A DNA stretch of 37,245 bases. Source: Gemmatimonadota bacterium (lineage in GTDB: Bacteria; JAAXHH01). The DNA is taken from NCBI GenBank assembly GCA_026706345.1, contig JAPOYX010000023.1, positions 1-37,245 on the forward strand, in the 5' to 3' direction. The notes beneath the pieces are model-generated. The model saw only the letters and a program-made list of their open reading frames with translations, was not told the DNA's origin and searched no databases. Below, one piece after another: positions 8,887 through 17,913 of the stretch. The position numbers were made by a program, and so were the translations under genes. Position 1 is the first letter of the stretch; every line of letters starts with the position of its first letter.

Positions 8887-10362
8887 TCAACTGTCCATCA
8901 TCATATCGTACAGGTCCTGTTGCCGGTGCATGGCTTCGCGATAGCGGTCCCGGTTCGCCGGATCCGGCTCGTAGGTCTTCCCCATCGGAGCGTCTGCGGC
9001 GGACAGGTCTTCCAGCGCACCCGAAGCCTCCAGCGCCAGCAGCGCGGCGCCTCGGCTCGAGGCCTCGGTCACGGCCGAGGCGGTGATGGGGCGCTCCAGT
9101 ACGTCGGCCAGCATCTGCATCCAGACGGGCGACTGGAGGAGGCCGGCGCCCGATGCGACGATCTCGCCGGAATCCCCGGTGATTGCCCGAAGCCGGCCGT
9201 AGATGTCCGCGAAACAATAGGCGGTGGCCTCCAGGCCGGCGCGCATGACGTCCAGGGGCGTGGTATGCAGCGTCATGCCGGTAATGGACGCCCTTGCGGA
9301 GTCGTGCCAGCCCGGGCTGCGCTCGCCCGCCCAGAAGGGCAGCACCGTGAGGCCGTGGCCGGCCGGCGCCATCCGGGAGAGGGCTTTCTCGACGCCTTGT
9401 TCGTCGCCGAGCCTCAGCGTGTCGCGCATCCAGCCGTAGACGTTCCCGCCGTTGCTCAGGGCGCCGCCCATCAGGATCCTCCGGCGGTCCGACCGGTAGC
9501 ACCACAGGCCTTCGGGGATCGTGAACGCATCGGCGCGCTTCATGACCCGCATGGCGCCGGAAGTGCCCACCATCAGGGCGATGCGGTCCTCGTCCACGCA
9601 GCCGCTTCCGATGTTGTTGCAGGCCCCGTCGCCGATGGCGGGATACCAGGCCGCGCCGGCCAGGACCGGCCAGCGGGCCACGTATTCTTCCTTCGGACCC
9701 CGGACCGGTTCATCCACGTCACTGACGGCGGTAAGTTGCGTCCGTTCCACCGGAAGGGTCGCGAGCGTCTCTTCGTCCCAGTCGCACCGGTGCGCGTTGA
9801 ACAGTCCGGTGCCGGATGCCATGGAGATGCTGCAGGCCGGCGCGCCGAACCACTTCAGGAAGAGATACTCCCCGATGGACATCCACCGTTCCACACGGGC
9901 GAAGCGATCGGGATCGTTCCGGGCGAACCAGCAGATCTTGGCAGGCAGATAGGACGCGTGTAGCACACATCCGGTGCGTTTGTGGGTCGAGGCCGCGTCG
10001 AGACGCCTGCCCAGTTCGGCGATGACCGTCCCCGGCCGTGTATCCGCCCAGCTGATGAGCGGGGTCACGGCACGGTCTCTCTCCACGCCGATCACGTTGT
10101 GCCAGAAGGTGGTCATGGCCACGCCGTCAATGCCGGGATGGCCGCCCGCGGCGCAGAACGCGTCTAGGACCGACTCCACCTCAGCCGCCAGGCGGTTCGC
10201 GTCGATATAGACCCCGCCATCAGGTGTTGTCTCCATGTCGTAGGCTTTTTGAAAGGCGGGGGAGGCGATCCGGGCGGCCCGGTCGAACAGGATCGCCCGT
10301 ACGGACGACGTGCCGATGTCGATGGCCAGTACGCAGGGAGGCTCAATCGTGTCGCGGGGCAT
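8887..10362 (-). CDS. FGGY-family carbohydrate kinase, gluconokinase-like
   Basis: A 491-residue ATP-dependent sugar kinase. The N-terminal phosphate motif is [16 protein letters not shown]. The substrate-side segment [10 protein letters not shown] followed by [11 protein letters not shown] resembles Bacillus-type gluconate kinases more than glycerol kinases. The C-terminal phosphate-2 motif is MVGTSGAMR and the adenosine motif [16 protein letters not shown]. It would phosphorylate a sugar or sugar acid (gluconate, or possibly xylulose) that feeds the pentose phosphate pathway, consistent with transketolase lying directly downstream. Length and domain order are complete. The exact substrate cannot be assigned from sequence alone. 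Confidence 0.88.
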   Translation of the reverse strand: MPRDTIEPPCVLAIDIGTSSVRAILFDRAARIASPAFQKAYDMETTPDGGVYIDANRLAAEVESVLDAFCAAGGHPGIDGVAMTTFWHNVIGVERDRAVTPLISWADTRPGTVIAELGRRLDAASTHKRTGCVLHASYLPAKICWFARNDPDRFARVERWMSIGEYLFLKWFGAPACSISMASGTGLFNAHRCDWDEETLATLPVERTQLTAVSDVDEPVRGPKEEYVARWPVLAGAAWYPAIGDGACNNIGSGCVDEDRIALMVGTSGAMRVMKRADAFTIPEGLWCYRSDRRRILMGGALSNGGNVYGWMRDTLRLGDEQGVEKALSRMAPAGHGLTVLPFWAGERSPGWHDSARASITGMTLHTTPLDVMRAGLEATAYCFADIYGRLRAITGDSGEIVASGAGLLQSPVWMQMLADVLERPITASAVTEASSRGAALLALEASGALEDLSAADAPMGKTYEPDPANRDRYREAMHRQQDLYDMMMDS

Positions 10363-10614
10363 GGAAGATGCCTGGCGGTCGGGTCAATGAGAAAACCGCG
10401 TCCTGGTGCTGTCAGGATACATCCAAGAACAACGGGCGCGGATAAAGGCGTCGGGAACGGCTGCAGGCGGTATTATATCGAAGGGCTGTGAGTGTTTCAA
10501 GCCAAAAGCGCTGGCCAAGGAAAGGATTGACAGACGGTCTCCGGAAGTCTTTTTTACAAGCGTTCAACGCGTCACTTCTAAAAAGGGAATACTAGCCAGG
10601 AGAAGCAGCAGCAG

Positions 10615-11640
10615 ATGTCTTCCAGCCTGAAAGAAGTCGCCCGGGCCATGGTCGCCCCGGACAAGGGGATCCTGGCCGCGGACGAAAGCAGTGGTACGAT
10701 TCAGGACAGGTTCGCTGGCATTGGGCTGCCGTCGACGAAGGAGAACCGCCGCGCGTACCGGCACATGCTGTTCACCACCGAAGGCATGGAGGAATTCATC
10801 AGCGGCGTCATCCTCTACGAAGAGACCCTCCGCCAGAAGGCCCTCGACGAAGCCGAAACGCCGTTCCCGGAACTGCTGTCCGGCAAAGGCGTAATTCCCG
10901 GAATCAAGGTGGATACCGGCATCCATGATCTGGCGGGGTTTCCCGGAGAAAAGATTACCGAGGGACTGGACGGCCTGCGCGGGCGCCTGAAAAGATACGG
11001 GAAACTGGGTGCCGCCTTTGCCAAGTGGCGGGCGGTCATTACCGTGGGGCAGGGCATTCCCACGGATGTCTGTATCGACGCCAACGCCCACGCCTTGGCC
11101 CGGTACGCCGCCCTGTGCCAGGAATGCGACATCGTACCGATCGTGGAGCCCGAAGTGCTGATGGACGGCGACCACTCCATCTACCGGTGCGATGAGGTTA
11201 CCGGCGTCGCCCTTCGGCGCGTTTTCGAGGCGCTGGCCGAGCACGGGGTCATGCTGGAAGGGATCGTACTGAAGCCCAGCATGGTCATCTCGGGCTCGGA
11301 ATGCCCCGAACAGGTTTCTGTCGAAGAAGTGGCGCGTCGCACGGTGAACAATTTCCTGCGCAACGTGCCGCGCGAAGTGCCCGGTGTCGCCTTTCTCTCG
11401 GGCGGGCAGTCCTCGGAGATCGCCACGGCGCACCTGAATGCCATGAACGCGCTGTTCAGCGAACTCCCGTGGGAACTCAGCTTCTCCTACGGACGCGCCC
11501 TGCAGGCCGCTCCGCTACAGGCCTGGGGTGGCGATCCGGCCAATTTCGAGTCAGGACAGCAGGCCTTTTACCACCGTGCCATGTGCAACAGCGCCGCCCG
11601 GACCGGCCAGTACAGCAGCGACATGGAAACCGCGGCATAG
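10615..11640 (+). CDS. class I fructose-bisphosphate aldolase (eukaryotic-type family)
   Basis: A 341-residue glycolytic/gluconeogenic aldolase that cleaves fructose 1,6-bisphosphate through a Schiff base. Typical segments: DKGILAADESSGT at about 16-28, IPGIKVDTG, the WRAVITVGQG strand, IVPIVEPEVLMDGDH, and the Schiff-base lysine in GIVLKPSMV (Lys220), followed by FLSGGQS. This is the Schiff-base class I family best known from animals and plants, not the DhnA/FbaB type. AGGAG at 10598-10602 precedes the ATG by 12 bases. It is divergent from the FGGY kinase across 252 bases. The last codons and the stop lie in a 29-bp tandem duplication. The bacterial class I family has the symbol fda in some species, but I leave it open. 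Confidence 0.94.
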   Translation: MSSSLKEVARAMVAPDKGILAADESSGTIQDRFAGIGLPSTKENRRAYRHMLFTTEGMEEFISGVILYEETLRQKALDEAETPFPELLSGKGVIPGIKVDTGIHDLAGFPGEKITEGLDGLRGRLKRYGKLGAAFAKWRAVITVGQGIPTDVCIDANAHALARYAALCQECDIVPIVEPEVLMDGDHSIYRCDEVTGVALRRVFEALAEHGVMLEGIVLKPSMVISGSECPEQVSVEEVARRTVNNFLRNVPREVPGVAFLSGGQSSEIATAHLNAMNALFSELPWELSFSYGRALQAAPLQAWGGDPANFESGQQAFYHRAMCNSAARTGQYSSDMETAA

Positions 11641-11675
11641 TTAGCGGCGACATGGAAACCGCGGCATAGTTAGCG
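11618..11675 (+). repeat. 29-bp perfect tandem duplication across the aldolase stop codon
   Basis: Two adjacent identical 29-base copies, 11618-11646 and 11647-11675, each beginning gcgacatggaaacc and containing the TAG. The first copy encodes the last residues (DMETAA) and the stop; the second lies in the untranslated region. Part of the unit (gcgg) starts again after the second copy. Zero mismatches suggests a recent duplication. Confidence 0.95.
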
Positions 11676-11757
11676 GCGGCGGTGCCTGTTTCGGTGCAGG
11701 TACGCGTCACGATACCCGTTTCCCGACAGCGCTGCCCTCCGGGGACCTCGGCCGGAC

Positions 11758-12858
11758 ATGATGTCCAGACCATCTTATTCCGACATCGTAGCAAACCTGC
11801 CTTCCGTGACCCCCTTCGTGGGTCCCGAGACCATCGAACGACAGCAGGGAAGAACGTTCCGGGTACGCATCGGCGCCAATGAAAGCGCCTTCGGCGTATC
11901 ACCCCGTGCCGCGGCGGCCATGAGCGAGGCCGCGAGGGGCGTCGCCTGGTACTGCGACCCGGAAGGCTATGAGCTGCGGGCGGAACTGGCCGGGATGCAC
12001 GGCGTGGACATCGAGAACGTGACGCTCGGCGCGGGGATCGACGACCTGCTGGGGCTGATTGTCCGCATGTACATGGATCCCGGCGACACGGTCGCCGCGT
12101 CCCTCGGTTGCTATCCCACCTTCGTCTATCACGTAGACGGTTTCGGCGGCAAACTGGAGACCGTGCCCTACCGTAATGACCGCAACGATCTGACGGCGCT
12201 GACGGACCTGGCCGCGAAACGGAAGGCCGTTATCGTCTACCTGTCCAATCCGGACAACCCCACGGGCTCCTATTACGGCAGCAACGCCATCGGGGATCTC
12301 CTGGACCGCGTGCCGCCGGACTGCCTCTTCATTCTCGACGAGGCCTACCTGGACTTCGTACCTCCGGACACCATTCTTCCCGTCGACGTGGACGATCCCC
12401 GGCTGGTCCGGGTGCGCACCTTCTCCAAGGCCCACGGGATGGCCGGCGCCCGGGTCGGATACGCCATCGCCCATGAGGACGTCATCCGGACCTTCGACAA
12501 GGTCCGCCTGCATTTCGGCGTGAGCCTGGTAGCCCAGGCCGGCGCGCTGGCCTCGCTCCGCGACCCGGAATTCGTCGCGGGTGTGGTGAAAGCCGTGGAG
12601 GAAGGTCGTCGGGACTACTACGAACTGACCGCGGAGGCTGGCGTATCGGCCCTGCCCTCCCAGACCAATTTCGTGGCCTTTGATTTCGATACGGGCGAGA
12701 GGGCCGGCGCCGTGATGAACACGCTGATCGAACGGGGCGTGTTCCTGAGAAAACCCGCCGCGCCGGGCCTGGACCGCCTCGTCCGGGTTACGGTGGGCAC
12801 GCCGGAGGACCGGGCTACCTTCTCGGAGCTGTTCCGGGACGTCATGAACGGGATGTAA
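11758..12858 (+). CDS. histidinol-phosphate aminotransferase-like PLP enzyme
   Basis: A 366-residue fold-type I aminotransferase. It shows the HisC hallmarks: NESAFGVSP near residue 41, YLSNPDNPTGSYY (cofactor Asn-Pro), FILDEAYLDF (Asp binding the pyridine nitrogen), and RTFSKAHGMAGARVGY with the Schiff-base lysine at 224. The family transfers an amino group between glutamate and histidinol phosphate or related aromatic or phosphorylated substrates. There are no other his genes nearby, so a paralogue with another substrate is equally possible. Two adjacent ATG codons (11758, 11761) could start it and no strong ribosome site distinguishes them. It follows the aldolase by 117 bases and precedes a PhyH gene. 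Confidence 0.86.
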   Translation: MMSRPSYSDIVANLPSVTPFVGPETIERQQGRTFRVRIGANESAFGVSPRAAAAMSEAARGVAWYCDPEGYELRAELAGMHGVDIENVTLGAGIDDLLGLIVRMYMDPGDTVAASLGCYPTFVYHVDGFGGKLETVPYRNDRNDLTALTDLAAKRKAVIVYLSNPDNPTGSYYGSNAIGDLLDRVPPDCLFILDEAYLDFVPPDTILPVDVDDPRLVRVRTFSKAHGMAGARVGYAIAHEDVIRTFDKVRLHFGVSLVAQAGALASLRDPEFVAGVVKAVEEGRRDYYELTAEAGVSALPSQTNFVAFDFDTGERAGAVMNTLIERGVFLRKPAAPGLDRLVRVTVGTPEDRATFSELFRDVMNGM

Positions 12859-12962
12859 GCTGCGGGCCTGGGGGAGTCGCGGCCTTGGGGGCCGGGGGCT
12901 GGCATCGCAGTACGAGCAAAAGCAGGCAACCACGACGCACACCGGGAGAGGACGCTCCAACT

Positions 12963-13700
12963 GTGGTCGATCTCGGATTCTTCAAACAAAACGGCTACGT
13001 AAATCTCGGACAGCCTTTTTCCGCGGAAGAGCTTAGCCGCTTCATCGAACTGTACGACCGCGACCGATCGGAAACGAATTACTTCTGGCGGCCCATCGCC
13101 TTCGACGGGCATCAGAGCGTAAACTGCGAGCCGCTGATTTCCACGCCGGAATTCGACGGGCTGATCCGCCACCCGTCGCTTATCGCCGCCATCGAGACCA
13201 TCCTCGAAGGACCCAGTTGCCTCGCGGAGGCCTGTCTGCGCCACATGGCGCCGCACGAGGGCGGCCCGGTGGAGGTCTGGCACCGGGACAGCAGGCATAT
13301 GTCCGACCGGCCTTATCGGTGCGGCTACCTCCACATGATGCTATACCTGTCCGACGTAAGCGAAGACACCCACTGCTTTTCCATATCACCGGAACCCTGC
13401 GACGGGCTCATCCTTGAAATCGAGGAACAGGTCCAAGAGCGGGGCAAGGTTCACCTACACGGTCCGGCCGGCACGGTCATACTCTTCAACCTGTCCGTGG
13501 TCCACGCCGCCACCGTGCGAAAAACCCCGCACGAACGCAAGTCCGTTCAGGTCTATTACGGCCATCGGGACGGCCCCGTCCTTAGCCAGCACACTACCAT
13601 CCCCACAGCTCTCTGGCGCGATCACCTCGATCCGGAAGTACGCGGTTTCTACAGCCTGCTGAACAATCGCTCGCGGTTGTTCGCCGAGGCGTTCGGCTAA
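12963..13700 (+). CDS. phytanoyl-CoA dioxygenase (PhyH) family protein
   Basis: A 245-residue Fe(II)/2-oxoglutarate dioxygenase. It opens with FFKQNGYVNLG, typical of PhyH proteins, and carries the iron-binding facial triad: HRD in VEVWHRDS (His107, Asp109) and His181 in NLSVVHAATV, with Arg192 nearby as the likely 2-oxoglutarate anchor. Members hydroxylate diverse small molecules, so the substrate is unknown. I start at GTG 12963, preceded by GGGAGAGG about 12 bases upstream, because residues before it from ATG 12885 look non-coding. Its stop overlaps by 4 bases the stop of the convergent PLP gene. Probably co-transcribed with the HisC-like gene. Confidence 0.85.
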   Translation: MVDLGFFKQNGYVNLGQPFSAEELSRFIELYDRDRSETNYFWRPIAFDGHQSVNCEPLISTPEFDGLIRHPSLIAAIETILEGPSCLAEACLRHMAPHEGGPVEVWHRDSRHMSDRPYRCGYLHMMLYLSDVSEDTHCFSISPEPCDGLILEIEEQVQERGKVHLHGPAGTVILFNLSVVHAATVRKTPHERKSVQVYYGHRDGPVLSQHTTIPTALWRDHLDPEVRGFYSLLNNRSRLFAEAFG

Positions 13701-14764
13701 CGGTCCGGATCCGCCCTATTCCAGGGCACTACCGACAGCCATGGACCGAGCTCGTCCCCATAAGCGAAGATGGCCGGCAGACCACCGGTATGGATGAAAA
13801 GTACGCGGCCGCCCGCTGCGATCACCCCTGAACGCACATGGTCGATCAGGCCCGCCATCGTCTTGCCCGTGTACACCGGGTCGAGGAGCAATCCCTCCTG
13901 CCGGGCCGCCATGGCGATCGCCTCGCGCACCGCGTCGTTGAGCCGGCCATAGCCCGGCGCGAGCACCCCGTCGAATGCCTGGACGTCGTCCCCATCGAAC
14001 ACTTCCGGCCGCTCGATCATCGCCGCCAGTTCCGACGCGACCTGCCTCACCCGCGCCATCTGACTGCCGCCATCGCGCCGCACGCAGATGCCATACACCG
14101 GTACCTCCTTGCCCAAGGACCGGAGGCCCACCAGCAGCCCCGCGTGGGTCATCGCGCTGCCCGTGGGACTGACCACGGCGTCGAATTCCAGGTCGAGGTC
14201 TCGGGCCTGCGCCAGGATCTCTTCGGCGGCGAGCACGTAGCCGAGCGCGCCGAGCGGCGGATGGAAGGGAGCGAGATGGATCACGTAGGGCCGCCGGCCT
14301 TCGTCCGCGAGCGATTGGGCGAGAAGGTCCAGCGACGCGTCCGCCGCGGCCTCGTCCTCACCGACCGGGAAGGTATGCAGCTTCGCGCCGAAGAGCCGGT
14401 CGAGCAGCACGTTTCCGGATGCCCGGTAAAGCGCGTCCACGTCGGGCACCCGTTCTTCCAGCTGTACGTGGACTTCCATGCCAAGCTTGCGTCCGGCAGC
14501 GGCGGCCACGCGGACGTAGTTCGACTGCACCGCGCTGGTGATCAGCAGGGTGTCGGCGCCCTGGGATCGTGCTTCGCCGAGGGGAAACTCGATCTGGCGG
14601 ACCTTGTTGCCGCCCATGGCCAAACCCGTGCAGTCGTCGCGCTTGATCCACAGCTCGATGCCTAGGGACGTACCCAGGCGCGGCGCGGACTCCAGCGGCG
14701 TAGGCGCGTGGCCGAGCCGGACTCGCGGGAACTTTTCGATGGCTTTGGATAGTGGAGTGGGCAT
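13697..14764 (-). CDS. D-cysteine desulfhydrase / ACC deaminase family PLP enzyme
   Basis: A 355-residue fold-type II PLP enzyme. Key segments: LWIKRDDCTGLAMGGNKVRQ with the probable Schiff-base Lys54, then LLITSAVQSNYVRVAAAAG (phosphate-side Ser/Asn), VVSPTGSAMTHAGLL (glycine-loop equivalent) and a C-terminal LFIHTGGLPAIFAY typical of the DcyD/AcdS family. The family degrades D-cysteine to pyruvate, sulfide and ammonia, or opens the ring of 1-aminocyclopropane-1-carboxylate; sequence alone does not separate these. The gene is last in a minus-strand run, 111 bases after the GH32 gene, and may have its own promoter. Confidence 0.88.
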   Translation of the reverse strand: MPTPLSKAIEKFPRVRLGHAPTPLESAPRLGTSLGIELWIKRDDCTGLAMGGNKVRQIEFPLGEARSQGADTLLITSAVQSNYVRVAAAAGRKLGMEVHVQLEERVPDVDALYRASGNVLLDRLFGAKLHTFPVGEDEAAADASLDLLAQSLADEGRRPYVIHLAPFHPPLGALGYVLAAEEILAQARDLDLEFDAVVSPTGSAMTHAGLLVGLRSLGKEVPVYGICVRRDGGSQMARVRQVASELAAMIERPEVFDGDDVQAFDGVLAPGYGRLNDAVREAIAMAARQEGLLLDPVYTGKTMAGLIDHVRSGVIAAGGRVLFIHTGGLPAIFAYGDELGPWLSVVPWNRADPDR

Positions 14765-14875
14765 GTTCGCGACTGCTCGATTCCCTTCGGTGGAAGCTCG
14801 ACATTCGCGCGCCGATCGTTTGACTTCTATACGACAATCGGCTTTCTCGCGAAAAACACAGGAATTGCTTAGGAT

Positions 14876-16315
14876 TTACCCGACATCCCAGGCAGACCGG
14901 AGTTCGTGTACGGTCAGCGAGACGATGCGCACGCCGCCGTTATCCGCTCGAAGCGCCAGGCTGTGGTTGGCCGCGGCCGGCAGGAAGCAGAAGGACATGG
15001 ACAGCTCGCCGTGGTTGCCGAAGATCTCCAGGGAGGTGCGGTCGACCAGGAACTGGAGTTTCACCCGCCCGCTCATGGAACGCAGGTCCGCGCTTCTTCC
15101 GAAACAGGACAAACTCTGTGCGGCTGCGTCGTATGCGATGCCGTGGCCTCGCACTTCGACGGCGAACCCCTTCCCCTCGTCAACATCGATCTCCATTCGG
15201 ACGTCGAAGAGGTCGCCCGTTTCCGCCAGGACGAGCCGGCTTTCCGCCTCGCGCTGGTTCGTCACCGCATAGCTGCTGATCTCCCCGGACTGGTACCGCC
15301 TGCGGAACTGTTCGGCCGCCATGCTTGCCAGGTCCCCGGCAGCCCAGTTGCGCGTCCCCGCGTGAAGCAGTTCGACTTCCCTGACGGGTTCCCTGCAGAG
15401 CCGGACGCCGTCCGGGAGCGTCCTCAGCGACAGTTCCACCGGGAAGGACATCTGCTGGTTGAAGGGCATGGCTGGGTACCTGCCATCCCGCATCCAGGAG
15501 ATCTGGATCCGTCTGCCGTCCACCGCCGGGACGTCGCTCCACGTCTGCGCGGCGTAACCGTTGCCGCCCTGCTCCGCCTGGAGAACGTCCGGTTCCGGTG
15601 AGAAGGTCCGGCCATCGAAACTACCCAGCAGATAGCCGCCGCTCGCGCCCCAGAATACCCACCGCGTGTTTGAAGGATCGCCGTCCACCGGCAGTTCGAA
15701 GAAATCGGGGCACTCGGACACGCCGGGCAGGGTCAGGTCCTGCAGGTGCTTCCACGACTTCAGGTCCGGGGACGAGAACAGGGCATAGTCGTTTTCGTCC
15801 ATGAACAGGGTCATGATCCACTGCCTGGTCGGGACGTGCCAGACCACCTTAGGATCCCGGTTTTCCGCCCTGATATGCCCGATGACCGGATTGCCCGCGT
15901 ATTTCGTCCAGGAACGGCCCCGGTCATTGCTGAAAGCGATGCACTGGATACACCGTTTGCCGGGGAACATCCTTTCTCCGCCCGCCGTGTAAAACGCGAT
16001 CAGCGGCGGCGTGTCTCCTTCCCGGAATCCTCCGGTATTCTCGTGATCCACCGCCGCGGACCCCGACCACATCCATCCCGTTTCGTCCACGTCCAGCGCG
16101 GCGGTATGGAGCTGCTTCCAGTGCACCAGGTCCGTGCTGACCGCGTGTCCCCAGGTCGTGCGGCCATGCACCATGCTTTCCGGGGTATGCTGGAAGTAGA
16201 GGTGGTACTCCCCGTCGTGATACACCAGTCCGTTGGGATCGTTGATCCAGTGCTTCTTCGCCGTGAAATGAAACTGGGGACGGAGGGTTTCGCGATAGAG
16301 GGTGTCGTTGGTCAT
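14876..16315 (-). CDS. GH32 glycoside hydrolase (beta-fructosidase/levanase-like)
   Basis: A 479-residue protein with the complete GH32 catalytic set: nucleophile Asp26 in HWINDPNG, transition-state Asp154 in ENRDPKV, and acid/base Glu201 in the EC motif VSECPDFFEL. The five-bladed propeller is followed from about residue 340 by the usual C-terminal beta-sandwich. The family hydrolyses sucrose, levan or inulin-type fructosides. No signal peptide is seen at the chosen ATG (16315), so it is predicted cytoplasmic. The frame continues upstream to 16582, but that part overlaps the next gene and lacks family similarity. It is 86 bases downstream of a PhyH gene on the same strand. Confidence 0.92.
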   Translation of the reverse strand: MTNDTLYRETLRPQFHFTAKKHWINDPNGLVYHDGEYHLYFQHTPESMVHGRTTWGHAVSTDLVHWKQLHTAALDVDETGWMWSGSAAVDHENTGGFREGDTPPLIAFYTAGGERMFPGKRCIQCIAFSNDRGRSWTKYAGNPVIGHIRAENRDPKVVWHVPTRQWIMTLFMDENDYALFSSPDLKSWKHLQDLTLPGVSECPDFFELPVDGDPSNTRWVFWGASGGYLLGSFDGRTFSPEPDVLQAEQGGNGYAAQTWSDVPAVDGRRIQISWMRDGRYPAMPFNQQMSFPVELSLRTLPDGVRLCREPVREVELLHAGTRNWAAGDLASMAAEQFRRRYQSGEISSYAVTNQREAESRLVLAETGDLFDVRMEIDVDEGKGFAVEVRGHGIAYDAAAQSLSCFGRSADLRSMSGRVKLQFLVDRTSLEIFGNHGELSMSFCFLPAAANHSLALRADNGGVRIVSLTVHELRSAWDVG

Positions 16316-16401
16316 CGCGGTGTTTCCAGGGTTTCGATGATCGAGCGGGCTGTGATCGACAAGGCTAATGCTGACCGGGTACGGTGCACGGTGGTCTGCC
16401 G

Positions 16402-17241
16402 CTACTTCAGCGCGACCCCGGGCGTACGGTTCCAGCCGATGGGTTCCTCCTCGCCATCGTAGACCGCGGTCAACGGTTTCAGCTCGCCCCGGGTCGCCTC
16501 CACCCAGGTGTCCGGACGGGGATGCCGCGCCAGGTAGGCCTTTATCCGGCCGGGCAACCCGTGATACAGAGGTATGTACCACAGGGTGATCACCGTGCGT
16601 CGCTGGTCGCTCTTGTTCCCGTGGGCCGCGTGCAGCAGCCGGGAATCCCCGATGACCAGGTCGCCGGCCCGGACCGGCACGTCAACCTCGCCTGGGGCGG
16701 CCCGGTACGCCGGGTGGTCGGGATCGGCCATGGACCGCAGCTCGTCCGTGTGGGCCTCGTCAACGTATTGATGGAGGGTATGGCGGTTCAGGTGGGATCC
16801 GGCGATCGCCCGGAGGCAGCCGTTGTAGTGGTCGGTATTCACCAGATAGTACATCAGGAAGACTTGCTGCGGCGGAGGTTCGTAGCTGCAGGGATCGTCC
16901 CATCCCCACCAGTCCTGGTGCCAGAACAGCGCCGGGCTCCGGGGCGGCTTGCTGATGACGAACCCGGAAGACCATGTGGGGCGGTCGAACCCGAGGTCGG
17001 CCAGCGCCTTGAGCGCCGGAGGATAGGAGACCAACTCGGCGAAGAACACGTCGTCGAAGACGCTGATCATGCTGCCGGTGGACTTCTGCTGTTCGAAATG
17101 GGACGGGTCCTGGGCGTCGAGCAAGCGGTCGGACACGCTTCTCACTCGTTCCAGCATGTCGGGTCGAAGCACCTGTTCCACTACGCAGAATCCGTCTCTC
17201 AAAAGCTGGTCGTACTTGTCCTGCACCGCCCTTTCCGCCAT
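16402..17241 (-). CDS. phytanoyl-CoA dioxygenase (PhyH) family protein
   Basis: A 279-residue Fe(II)/2-oxoglutarate dioxygenase. It begins YDQLLRDGFCVVEQVL, the PhyH opening helix and strand. The triad is His108 and Asp110 in LFWHQDWWGW and His204 in SRLLHAAHGN, with Arg214/215 (DQRRTVITLWY) for 2-oxoglutarate. The tryptophan-rich stretch after HQD is common in bacterial PhyH members acting on small metabolites. AGGAGGAAGATC directly before the ATG is a strong ribosome site. It stands between the DUF1854 gene and the GH32 gene. It is not closely similar to the PhyH proteins at 12963 or 29632, so the three look like separate family members rather than recent copies. Confidence 0.9.
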   Translation of the reverse strand: MAERAVQDKYDQLLRDGFCVVEQVLRPDMLERVRSVSDRLLDAQDPSHFEQQKSTGSMISVFDDVFFAELVSYPPALKALADLGFDRPTWSSGFVISKPPRSPALFWHQDWWGWDDPCSYEPPPQQVFLMYYLVNTDHYNGCLRAIAGSHLNRHTLHQYVDEAHTDELRSMADPDHPAYRAAPGEVDVPVRAGDLVIGDSRLLHAAHGNKSDQRRTVITLWYIPLYHGLPGRIKAYLARHPRPDTWVEATRGELKPLTAVYDGEEEPIGWNRTPGVALK

Positions 17242-17350
17242 GATCTTCCTCCTGCTCCTGCCTTAGTTTACAGCGGCGCCGCGATGGAAGGACTGATGAA
17301 CCCATGGCCGCGCCCCGTTCTGGCCGCGACGGATTCCGCTCGCCGTTCCG

Positions 17351-17899
17351 TCACACGTTGGTCTCGATCAACTGGATGCTGTGGGGATCCAGGCGGGTGT
17401 AATCCACGACCTCGAACCGGTTGCCGTCGACGTCGGTGAGCAAAAGCCGCGTGTCCGACGCCCAGTGGGTGTTCTCGTGGCCGCGGATGACGAACTCGCG
17501 CTTGCCCCGGTCGGTCATGACGTCCCAGTAGGTGACGCCGTATTCCATCTGTATGGAGTTTATACGTTCGATCGTCGCGCGAAGATAACGGTGAGCAAGT
17601 TCTTCCTCTATGACGCTACGCGAAGTTTCATCCAGATCGTTCATGTTCCGAATGAAGGCCACTTCCTCGTTCTTGATGTCCAGCAGCGACACGTACTGAT
17701 CAGTGTGGGCCAGGGGCGAGGCCTGAACCGGCCGGACGCGGATGTAGGACCGCTCGTCGCGGACCGTCATGCGCACCGTGTTCTTAGGCGCGCGGAAGAC
17801 CCGGATCTCGTGGGGCTGGTAGGGTTCGACGGGGGCGTTCTCTATTCCTGTTTCGAATTCAAAGGTATCCGGCGCGTCCACGCCAGGTTCATCCGGCAT
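17351..17899 (-). CDS. DUF1854 family protein associated with an ABC exporter pair
   Basis: A 182-residue soluble protein matching the DUF1854 pattern: RPVQASPLAHTDQYVSLLD, then EVAFIRNMNDLDETSRSVIEEEL, RYLRATIERI and a final REFVIRGHENTHW segment followed by RLLLTDVDGNRFEV. DUF1854 genes are typically next to half ABC transporters with an N-terminal PH-like module, in some proteobacteria within cyanophycin gene clusters. The same arrangement is present here: the two ABC genes end 14 bases upstream. GGGAG precedes the ATG. Biochemical function is unknown; the constant linkage suggests a regulator or accessory subunit of the transporter. Confidence 0.85.
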   Translation of the reverse strand: MPDEPGVDAPDTFEFETGIENAPVEPYQPHEIRVFRAPKNTVRMTVRDERSYIRVRPVQASPLAHTDQYVSLLDIKNEEVAFIRNMNDLDETSRSVIEEELAHRYLRATIERINSIQMEYGVTYWDVMTDRGKREFVIRGHENTHWASDTRLLLTDVDGNRFEVVDYTRLDPHSIQLIETNV

Positions 17900-17913
17900 C
17901 TCGATCTCCCTGT

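Noticed and set aside
10526-10556. Terminator-like AGAC...GTCT followed by T-run
   Set aside because: The stem is only four bases and it lies upstream of the aldolase with no gene ending before it.
10527-10558. Promoter for the aldolase with TTGACA at 10527-10532
   Set aside because: The -35 is perfect, but no acceptable -10 box lies 16-18 bases downstream; only TTTACA at about 20 bases, so it is left unlisted.
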